Positions 50,001 to 60,400 of a stretch of 64,000 nt of DNA are shown piece by piece; position 1 is the first letter of the stretch; every line of letters starts with the position of its first letter. The stretch spans positions 24,885,220-24,949,219 of the forward strand of contig OX104114.1 of the NCBI GenBank assembly GCA_944474755.1, written 5' to 3'. The notes under the pieces are model-generated. The model was not told where the DNA came from. It saw only the letters and a program-made list of their open reading frames with translations, and made no database searches. Position numbers and translations under genes: made by a program. This stretch comes from Limnoperna fortunei (taxonomy: Eukaryota > Mollusca > Bivalvia > Mytilida > Modiolidae).

Positions 50001-53000
50001 TAATTAATTTCCGAGTCAACAAACCTGCACTGTCTTTTATTAAACATATTTTAAAAACAATAAAATAATTGATATTTATTGTGTGCAGTGAAAGATTTTA
50101 ATGCAAACTGAACTGAACTTTTATATGGGGCATTGAGGTAGAAGCCTGCACTATTCATGTGACCAAAATATTAAAAAGTTACAAATGAAAGGCTTCCTCA
50201 TCTCATGATGTGAAATGTACAAGTTGATTTTATTTGCCAATGCAAAATTGAATTATTTATATTTTACAAGATATCTATATTAATTTCTTAAGAATTGTCT
50301 TAAAAGTGTAGAATTGACTGACCATAGAATTTTTAATAACATGTCAAAATAGACTTGCTAGCCTAAATATAAATTGACATTTTTTCCAAAAAAGAACTGT
50401 TTGATATGCTTGTATACAGAAATAAATAATTTTACCTATTTTCACATTTTTCTGTGTTCTGTAGATATTTAAAGAACTGAAAGAGGGAAAGAGGGATCTA
50501 CAGAGTCTCTCCATCGAGGAGTTTACTACTCTATTGATGGAGAATTTTGTGAAAGATTCGGGGGAATTGAGTGCCAATGATGCACAAAGAGTCCATCTTT
50601 GTCTCTTACTTGTAAGTTATTGTCTAATTTTTACTGATAAACATGTATGGTAAAAACAAAAAAATCATTGTTGAAAGACCATTCAGAAAGTAGACCAAAC
50701 AAAGACATTTAAATTAAGATGGTCTTGTCATGGTTCAGAAGTTTCAGAGAAACTGCCTTGAAACTTATTGAATAAAATTATTCAAACTTAGTTATTTGAA
50801 GGCAGAATGTGAAGTTATTCAAAACATGCATTTAATGTCAAGTTGAAAGAATTGGAAAGTGCGGCTGTCCTACAAAATTCTGAAAAATTGCATGTTAAAA
50901 GACCTTACTTAATTATGTTGAAAAAAATAAAGAAAAATTGGGGTAGCAGGGCTTGTTTTCATCTTAAAGTACTCTAAAATAGGTGATATTTGGCACAGTT
51001 TAAACTGTGTGTGATAGTGAAAAAAAAAAGAATTTGAAAAACTGATTTTTCTACAAAAGCTTTTTTATCTAAAAAAAAATTGACCATTTTTTTTTGCAAA
51101 TTCTTACATTGTCATCCTGATAACTTATATAAAGCATGATGTCATAGTGAAGTTTAACTTCAACGAAATGAATTCTTTAAACTTGACCAATAATATAAGT
51201 TTTATTTGCTTACAGTATGCAAATAGTTTATTATCAACTACAAACTAGAAATACCAATAGCACTCCCACAAAGGATACCCATTAATAATCAGATAATCTC
51301 CCCTGAATGATATTTGACGGTCATTACTTGAATAAAATGTATTGGTGTCAAAATCATTCAGGGGAGATTATCTTATTGATCTGAATTTCCTTTTGTGTTG
51401 GTACCGGAGTAAATTAACCTCTGTGAGAAACTGTCATCATCAAAGCTAACTATCCAGGTAAATGACAAAACATTTTCAATTCACAAAATAGCAATACAAT
51501 TTGGGTACTCATGTAATGTTAGGTAAATGTTTTTGTTACTGTTAAATTTAAATTTTACGTCGGAGCTTGAAATACAATATGGTTAATTTCGTAACTATAT
51601 TCCCTCCCAACTGTTGTAAGGATTTATGGGTATGTTTAGAATAATCTTCACATTTCCTCATTTTGATGTTGATTTTTTTACATATTTTCACAGAATTTGA
51701 AAGAATTATTGTTCTTATACTATAATTTAAAGCCAATTGTCATTTTTTAATACATTGTACCCAAATTCTAAAAATTATTATTTAAATATGACTTCTAAGG
51801 ATGAATCATTTGCTTTGATAAGCCATGGATTTTTCTTGATTTTAGACCAGATTCAGTACTTAGTAAGCCAAGTTTTTCAATGCAATTTGTTTCATGAATG
51901 ATACATAATAATTTCTCTTACAAATCTCTATGGGGAAAACATTTCACACATTTAAGATTTAAAATTTATTTTATTTTGCAGAGATCATTCTTATACAAAG
52001 GCAAGTTGCTGTTCCCAACGTCTTCATGCCCAGCAGATTTTTGGGAACAGTTTAAAGTGTTTTATGAACAAAGTGTTGACAAAATTAAACAGGGGGCAGA
52101 AAAATGGCAAACCCTACTTGAACTTGACAAGAAAAGGGTGCAGAAAAGAAGAGAGGTTTTAGGTATGTACTGTTTTTGTTCAAAAGAAAAATGCAAATTT
52201 CTTTTAACGTAAGCAAGAAATTCACTGGCACCTGAATCCCAAATTAACACAATTAAGTCAAAAACTGAAATGGATCTGAAATTTATTTCATCTTCTGAAA
52301 ATTTATCTGCCTAGATACTCTATTCAAAAGTCTAAAAATACAATTCAAAACAATACATCCTTCCTACTAACATTTTGCATAAAACTGTTTTCAATAAAAC
52401 ATATCAATACAAAGATTTCACAAACATGTAGAAATACACATTTTATGTTTTTCACTAATTGTACCTCTTGTACACTTGTAGTTGTCAACAAAATACAATA
52501 GTTAAAAGATATATAATGAATAGTCTTAAGTTGGGTTATATTTACAAAAAATGAAATGATCAGTGTTTATAGTCAGCTTAAGGTTAATCTGAAATAACTC
52601 CTATTAGGAGTCATGCAAATTTTAGCAAAGTTCTGCAGTTGATTTCTAAAAAATATGTAAGTGTGAAATTGATCATAAGTAACGAATTCATAATGTCAAT
52701 TTGATTGTTTTTCACACACTTACCATTAATTTTACAATTATTTTTTTCCCATTGCTGTTTATGTATGTTGATCATTATAAATGTAATGACATCCAGAGTT
52801 CTCTTGAACTGTAGAATACACTTTTAAAAAAAAGCAGATTCTTCTTAATTGTTCATTTCCTTGACAAATAAATTGTTAATTTCAAATTATCTTCACGTAA
52901 TTTTCACATGAAATGAGCTTCACCTGAGTTTAAAGTGAATTTTATGTGAACTTCACACCAAATTCATGTGAAATGAACATCATGAATATGAAATTTTTAA

Positions 53001-53585
53001 CAAGGGAGGTAATTTTGACTAAAAATACTATTTTTAGCACATTTTGATCAGTCTTTTCCCAATGAACAAAAATTTAACTCAGAGACCCCTATTTTGCATT
53101 CATTCACTAAATTGTATACCAACTGCATGACGTTACATAACAAATTCAGAAAATTTCATTGCACAGAATTTGTGTAATATTATCTCTGTACATGTATAAT
53201 CTATTAGACAATTTAAAATTTCAGAGATCAACCCCGAGAAAAAAGCTCAACCCCTATTTGTTATTTTGAATTATGATTACTTGTATAAAAAAAAACTAAC
53301 TTTATGGTGAATTTAAAGAAAATTCATTGACAAATTATAGTGAAAGTGTCCTGCATCCCATAAACATGATTTTCATCGGATTGATTGTTTTGCACCAAGT
53401 TCATGTGAAGCCCAACACATAAATCAGCTGCTCATTTTGGGTGAAAATCATGTTTAATTCAAGTGAAGATAATTTTGATTATACAGTGTAGGCTAGTTAA
53501 ATTAGATGTATTGGTTCATAACATAAAAAAAAATTTTGTATGATACTATAGTTTTTGTTTGTTTTTTTCAGGGACAGAGAACTGA
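47070..53585 (+). CDS. Accessory protein of the giant transposon, 8 exons, intact
   Basis: A 255-residue protein of unrecognised family. Exons: 47070-47084, 47670-47769, 48452-48564, 48848-48925, 49516-49635, 50465-50611, 51982-52162, 53572-53585 (stop). The total is 768 bases; every intron is GT-AG and every phase joins. An acidic/polar N-terminus is followed by a predicted coiled coil (about residues 37-62: HKLNSMDKKIETMQAEIKQL). Next is a basic segment (SFKKRLNTSLKLRFSRKLW), a helical middle with FASSKFSDFRNQLRRKIFKE, and a basic C-terminal tail (ELDKKRVQKRREVLG). Position, divergent orientation and basic, oligomerising character suggest a TnpA-like partner binding the subterminal repeats. 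That role is inference; no known DNA-binding fold is recognised. ATTAAA at 53673 may be the polyadenylation signal. Confidence 0.8.
48112..49281. repeat. Oppositely oriented AACAAGAGGC repeat copies
   Basis: AACAAGAGGCCCCAGCGGGC at about 48112 and its inverted relative GCTCCTGGGAGCCTCTTGTT at about 49262-49281 bracket exons 3 and 4 of the accessory gene. A related tail is at 38190-38220 (CAAGAGGGGGCCTGTATCGC). They look like independent insertions of a dispersed bivalve repeat, not ends of one element. Confidence 0.45.
51292..51372. repeat. Perfect 20-bp inverted repeat, MITE-like
   Basis: GATAATCTCCCCTGAATGAT (51292-51311) is exactly mirrored at 51353-51372 across 41 bases. Weaker symmetry extends to about 51270 and 51400. 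A similar terminus (AATTATCTCCCCTGAAAGAT) occurs at 39487-39506. It is probably a tiny MITE in intron 6 of the accessory gene. Confidence 0.75.
52882..53478. mobile_element. MITE-like element with inverted ends
   Basis: The left end TTCAAATTATCTTCACGTAA with TTTTCACATGAAATGAGC is mirrored at about 53435-53478 (GCTCATTTTGGGTGAAAATC, AAGTGAAGATAATTTTGA). It is non-coding, about 600 bp, and lies in intron 7 of the accessory gene. No clear target duplication was identified. Confidence 0.55.
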
Positions 53586-53879
53586 AGGACAGTGTGGAAG
53601 GACCGTGTGCAATCCATGAACATTCATTCTCTTTTTTTGGACATTTACTTTTGTATTCTTTTATATAGTTACATTAAATAATTGTAACTGTCACTTTTCT
53701 TATTTCATTTTTCTTACTTAGAGCTTCATAATGCATTTTTGGTCTGAAAATAATGGTCTGAAGGTTCACTATATGATTATATTTTTTAAGACAAGTTAAA
53801 AGATATGGAGGAATGTTTATAACATATTTCCCTTTCATAATAACAATATATAAAAACAGAAGAGGAGTTTATTAATGGT

Positions 53880-54123
53880 AAGCCCTTTACATCTGTAAAA
53901 CGGCTGGATAATACATCCGTAAAACGGCCGCATTGCACATTACAATTACCATCCGTTAAACGTACGTAATACGGACAGTTACGGAAAGATTACGTACGTT
54001 TTACGGATGTACCTGCCATCCGTAAAACATCCGTGGTGCTAAACATCCGTAAAACGGATGTAAAAAACGGACGTTTTACATAAGGAAAACGGATGATTTA
54101 CGTCCGTAGCAATTTTTGCTGTG
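53880..54123. repeat. Right terminal and subterminal repeat region
   Basis: About twelve ACGGATG/CATCCGT/ACGTCCGT motifs in both orientations, ending in the terminal repeat at 54123. It mirrors the composition of 32972-33200, but the motif order is not a simple inverted copy. Confidence 0.88.
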
Positions 54124-54406
54124 TACCGTAATTAAACCTGACAAACCGCCTTATTCCGGCATCCCTATCGCCTGCCATCAGCTTTCAGAACCGTTCCATC
54201 CATTTTTCTGGAGTAAACACGGTCTCAATTTATTTGCATACTTAAAAATTGTTAAATGATAATCAGTCATGTTTTAAATAAAAATTAAAACTTATTTCTA
54301 TTACTCAAATTAAGACTATATTCTTGCATTACTAGGGGTGTAGCATCAGTAATATTATGAATAACGTTATTTTCAAAATTCTCTTATATACATGTTTTCT
54401 CTACAG

Positions 54407-57400
54407 ATTTGCTGTGTGGTATTTATCGGAACACTCGCTAGTAGCTGTCACTGTTTTATACCACCCCAACAGATTTTAACGTTACCGCAGCAACCACCAA
54501 CGGGACAAGATGTTGTATTGGTCCAGAATAACATTGGAGGTAATCTGACTGTGTGTAATATAATAGTTCTAACATACAGATTAAACGATCGATTGAATTA
54601 AAAACTTTAATAGAGAACGAGAACATTTAAAGAACAATATATTAAAGGGGAAACATGAAGCCTAATGAGTATATAATTTTGAATGCCGCTGTAATAAAGG
54701 GAGTCCTCTCGTTTTACCAACCTAAGGCCTAATGATTTAAAAGACTAATCATATTAAAACTTGAAATAAGATAAATAAGATATGCATTTATATTGGTATT
54801 GATGCAAGCTTTAACTAACACAACAAAAAAGGAGAATCATCGACCTCGTATCTTATCTCTGATCTTTTAGCAAATGCGACGTGAAAAGTTCAAGATGTAT
54901 CTGTTGAAAATGAATTGTTGCTGCCCAATAAAGCATAGAAGATCCTAGACTTTTGTAGGAATAATTGAGTAATGCGTAAGGGTGGAAAAATTAGCGTCTA
55001 GTAGCGGCTACAAACGAACCTTCTGTTATCGACATCTACCGTCTGCGGTCAAGCTCTTCGTATTATAACCATGACAGCCTCCCTACGAGAGGACCCCCAT
55101 CCGCCACCTGGATACGCGCTGGGCAGCTTATTCGGGCGAGCATTAAAAACCCTCCCAGTATGTTTCCAATTTGAAATAAGTAAAATTGAACACAAAACAT
55201 TAAAAGGTTAATTACAGAGGAGAAAAATTAAAACGGTCGTTAGAAAAAGGTATGATTATATAATTATAAATTTTCGGCTTATTGAAGGCACAACAAACGG
55301 TGTAAATGGTCTGTTTGCTCTTCCATTATTAATACCATTACTGACGTCTTCTGTTATGATGATGCCGACAATGGGGCCCGATGAATCGATGATGCCGCTT
55401 ATACAAGCATTGATGATGCCCCCTCAACAACCTGTCACGATAGCAACTACACCTTCCCCTCTGTCACAAACAACCCGTAAGTATTTCTTATAATATTTCC
55501 AACAACAATCATTATCAGACAATTACAACCACGTGCACAGCATTGAATCCGTCGAAATTTAATCCCAAGCATTACAGAAAACAATTACAAGTCACTTAAC
55601 TATTTTATTGATTGAAAAGTCGCTGCATATCCAGCGAGCAGTATTGTAGCTTGAAATAAATTTCAGGTAGGAATAGGATAGACTAATTAGCATAAATGGC
55701 TGACTGCCATTGGAAAGTAAGGAGGATTTGGTTGGCTTTTGTGTGCATCTGCAATGCGCCATCCACAAATGTGGTCTTTAACGTCACCAACAAAATATAC
55801 TATTCAGAAAACTTATACTGAATTCTTAATATTGTTTGTTTGTTCAAATGGTACTTAACGCCACTTTCAGCAATTTTTCAGCTATATCATGGCGTCCAGT
55901 TTTTATTGGAGATGAAGACGGAGTACCCGGAGAAAACCCCGACGTTCGGTAGGAAACTGACTGGTTATCTTTGACAATTAAGATAGTAGTCGAGTACACC
56001 CTACCCGCAGTGAGACTCGAACCCGCAACCTCAGTGTTGACAGATCACATGATCAATAGTAGACGAACTACCTTAACCACTCGGTCACCGAGGACCCTTA
56101 AAAACTTAATACAAAATATTTACTTTACGTAATTAGGATATTGGACATGTTGTTAATAATTTTGTAATTTCACGTTAACTCTACATTGTCTTGTTCGTCC
56201 GCACGTTCGTAACAACAATTTCTGTCGCAGTTTTCTAAGCAACTATAAGATGCAGGCGCTTATTGCTTAAGCTTTTTGTACAATAATGTGTATTGCGAGT
56301 TTATGCTCCTTGGTCATCTACTTCCTGTTTACCTAATACTTTTTGTGAAGTAAAGATATTACAATTCGAACACAGGAATTAATTTTTTTAAAACTCATTT
56401 GCAATATCAAGAAATTATCAGAATAATTCAATATCAGAAACTTGATCGAGGGTACAAATACTAATTCATAGAAATAAGAAAAGTATGCTTAGTTATAAAT
56501 AGAAAAAAGTGTCGCGACATATCACTGTGATACTTGGTATCATTAATCAGTCATACTTGCAGATAACTAGATAACCATGTGAAACCTATCTATTTTTAGT
56601 TACGGAGTTATCTGCCCAAACACTGTAAACCCTTGTTAGCTGATAAGTTCAGACGGTTAACCTCTAACAAATGATATACATATCTGAGCAGTATAACAGT
56701 TTACAGAATACTAAATTTACCTTAAGTTCACTATTAGTGACAACCTTATTTTCACAAAATACCATGTCTTCGCTAAAACATATCTGACCGGCGCACCAAG
56801 TTTAAAGTCCAATAAAATTGTTTTGTAAAGTTTACAAAATGACCTTTCATATAAAGCTAGTTTCAGTTGTCAGACGGAAAGAAACAGGTGGTAGTCTGTG
56901 AATTTTTTTCATGCAAAAAACTATAATAATTGATTGAAATCAATAATTCTGGATTATTTTCACTAATATATTTGTATCTCATATAAACTTAATTTTAAAC
57001 AGGTTCATTCAGAATAACAATTTTTATGCAAACTGAAAGTATAACTACTTTGGTCCTTTAAGCACTACTTTCGACTACGGCATCAATTGATTGGCTATTT
57101 AGTAAAGGGTAACCAGTAACCGTAATTGATTCGCACAATTTGATGTCTACAAAATGTCGGTTGACCTATGGCAATGAATTAACATGCTAATTTTTTTAAT
57201 TAACTTTCTGTTTACGTATTTTTGACCCGAAAAGTGTCGCAACTTGTAAACCTTTTTTTGTCGAAAACCATACGTCCTAGAGACTTGGGACTACCACCAA
57301 CAATCCTAAGTAACATATTTTGCAAATAAAAGTGTCAAGGTTAAAAGTCAATGTCAGAGGTCACTTTGTGACTTGCAAGCCCAAAGTCTCAAAAACCATG

Positions 57401-60400
57401 AAAGATAGAAGAAGACAATAAATTGAAAACTCCTCTCATCGAGGCCTTCATTTGGTTATTGAAACCGAAACTGTTTGATGAACGGTTTTCGTGTTATGGC
57501 TCTTGATGCGTTTCAGTTTATCGGTTTTTATTTTATACAATGTAACTTTAAAATCGTAAGAGGTAATATAGTAGTGATCAATAGTACAAGAGCTTCGATT
57601 TGAGCCTAAGGTCAAAATTCATAGGTCAAGGTCATACCATAACATGTGACCGTTATAAAAAGCCGTTTGCAACCATATATTTAGAACCCGGCTGATGTAC
57701 TTTTCTGAAATATTTCATTTTACAAACCGTAAGTGACATTTTCCCCTAGCAATGGACATATAAGTCCTTATCACCATCTATTGTTTGACTCGGGACCACA
57801 TGCTTTACTCACATACTTTTTTTTCATGACTGAAAGTGACAATTAGTGCTTAGCAACAGACAAAATGTCAATAGCAACCAAAAATTGTCTGACTTCAGAC
57901 CATAACGCGGAAAGAACAAAATGCCTTTTATCATACATTATCTTTTTTTCTTTTCTCTCCAGCTTGTTTGCAACGCCAGTGCAGAGCCCCTTATGTCCAG
58001 GTTCAGAACAAGTGTTACAAGTACATATCCACAGGGACCGTTAACTTTTGGGGAGTTGCACATGTAAGTAATTTAAAAACATACAATTTATTGCCTTTTG
58101 AAGCCATAGTTTTTTTCGCTTTCAGACGCGGTTACTGAATTGAATTTTCAGTCAAAGGCAAAGTCCCCCTGGAAGCTCTGAAGAGATGGATAAGATGGTG
58201 AAATTCATCATTTATTCCAATCGGAGAGAAAGATAAGCATTGAATTTTATTAAAATTCTCGTCTACTACGAATTTGATCCTTATGTTTACTACGGAACAA
58301 ATTGTTTATTTTATTAAAATTCTCATCTACTAGGAATTTGATCTTATGGGTCATTTTAGATAGTGTTTGGACGGGTATTTTTTTGCACGATAAATGCACT
58401 TTTTTTGTCGATTTCGGAGAGGCTCGTTGTAGCCCCTACAAAAAACTAAATTATCTGTTCCTACAAAATACTCCATACTTTTCCTGGAGTAGGCAAAACT
58501 GTGTTCCCTTCGGTTATTCCCTTTACCTGTTTAATCGTTGTTTGGTTTCTTGTTCCAATCCTGAATATTCCTCGCCGGACCTTAAACAAACAATCAATCA
58601 GTCAATCAAAGACGCATTTCCTGTCGTTACTTTGTAAATTAAATATCTATATCCCTATGAAACAAGTTTGGAATTTGAATTGTTAAACTAAAAGTAAAAA
58701 TTGTGAAACAAATATTCATCATTGAAAAGATAGACTCACATACGACTTGTTTAAACCAGAACAAATTAGCCTAAACATTTGCCAAATACTTCTTCGCTGA
58801 AAATTACCATCCAGATTTTCAGCGGGTAAATTTCCAATCAAAACATTTAGACTATAATAAAACTTTTTCTTTAAAAGACTTGAAACTTCAATAAGTAAGC
58901 ACATGCTACAGTATACAGCCCAGATGAAATCGATTATCACTCCTCAAATGTCTTCTCTACAATACCTTCTTAATCTTCGGAACAATATTAAGAAAACGGG
59001 AATGTTGGCCACCGTTTTTTTTGGCTTTCCCAACTTCAGGAAAAGACTACTCAAAAGCGTCGAAATACTCACAAATTGCGTTTGCTGTTAAACCATGCCA
59101 AGGATGATCATGTGGTGTATTTTAGAAACGCATTTGCCAAAAATGAACATATTGTGTCAGTCTTTATCGGCTTGGAAGGGCGCTTACAACACAACATAGA
59201 AATGTGGCATTTTAAAAACATTTTTAATATGGAGTTAAAGGTAAATGTCATATCATTTTCGACTAATAGAGAATTGTTAGTTCGGGTATATTAAGCACTA
59301 GTGGATCATTTTGAATCGAAAATGTGTATTCCACATAGTATAAGTGACATGTTTTGAGAGTACTACGTTCCTTGCGCGAAAATCCTCCTTTTGTAGATAT
59401 CGAAAAATGTGGGCTTATTATACATACAAAAGACAGATTGTAGCTAAAGTATTGCTCAGTGGACATTAAGCAAACATTTCATCAACCAATCTTCAATGGA
59501 GCATACTTTTTGTCACTTTATTCAGTATTAAAATTTAAAGTCAAGATTTTTTTAATGAAAAAGATTACATTGACGGTTCTTTATTCATGTTATTAATGAA
59601 AAACTCTTAATAACAGTGAACGTTATCTTTAATATTAAGTATGTTGAAACAGAGTAGAAAAATAGGAACTGGAAAATGGTTTTAAATTCGCCACTGTATT
59701 GGCATGCACATTTGTAATACATGGAAAATCGATCCCAACGCCGAACTTATTTTATACAACAATTATGTTAATATGTTTTAAGAGGCCATTGTTATATTTG
59801 ATATTTGACTTCAAACCTATCTTTCTTCCACATATTAAAACAATAAGAGCCTTAAAGGACTCATATTATCAAAGTTGTATTGAGCACTGACTGATGTGCT
59901 GAGTGTGTGTTTGCTAAGTTTATTTAGATTGATGGTTCGATCAAAGTTGGATTTTGACTGTACATATTTTATGGTTAAGCTGGAAAGTCATATGTCAATA
60001 TCCTTAATACAAGAAAATAGGGATTGTGGGTATGTCTTAAACGTTTAGAAACAAATATGTGCAAATGTTTTTTAAGCCGGTAGGCTTTTATTGTATGATA
60101 GAAAAATTAGACTCGCTCTGCCATATGCAACACGTTAAAAGCTTTTCCTTCTTATCTTGCCATGACCCTGTTTTCACACTTTATGAAAATATATTTTCGA
60201 AAAACACCCAAACAAAATTCATCCATTGGGCTACGAATTAAGCTTCATTTGATAATGCGAAATTCCACATAATTACCAATGGTTAAACCCAAACCGCTAC
60301 TTATTAATGAAACCATAAAAAGTTCGACACAATTTAAGACCTATAATAATTGAACAATATATCTGGAAAAAATCGTACTTCCCTGACCATTGTGCAATTT

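Larger units (their letters stand above)
32972..54123. mobile_element. 21.2-kb CACTA/Plavaka-like DNA transposon, apparently complete
   Basis: The left end starts CACAGCAAAAATAGC at 32972; the right end is its inverse, finishing GCAATTTTTGCTGTG at 54123. The inverted repeat covers about 24 bp with one mismatch and is flanked by TA on both sides (32970-32971, 54124-54125). Each end continues into a cluster of short ACGGATG/ACGTCCGT motifs, like the subterminal repeats of CACTA elements. Inside are a minus-strand Plavaka/KDZ-like transposase gene (36024-46905) and a divergent plus-strand accessory gene (47070-53585). Both are open over all exons. A 30-bp minisatellite occupies 33484-35850. Smaller SINE/MITE copies sit in the introns. 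TA duplication and CACAG-type ends fit the Plavaka/EnSpm group. It lies in the first intron of the putative lectin gene. Confidence 0.88.

Noticed and set aside
32972..54123. Maverick/Polinton or Helitron as identity of the large element
   Set aside because: There is no DNA polymerase B, retroviral-type integrase, capsid or Rep/helicase motif. The terminal repeats are short with a TA duplication, and the transposase is Plavaka/KDZ-like.
54392..54406. ATG at 54392 as lectin start
   Set aside because: It lies within the TTTTCTCTACAG acceptor tract with no promoter seen upstream; the exon at 32235 gives a better signal peptide and phase. Not excluded entirely.
55995..56096. A tRNA gene on the minus strand
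   Set aside because: A and B boxes are present, but the sequence continues into a SINE core and does not form a proper cloverleaf by eye.
58302..58686. Overlapping plus-strand frames of 111 and 61 codons
   Set aside because: They lie inside the reverse copy of a dispersed non-coding repeat.
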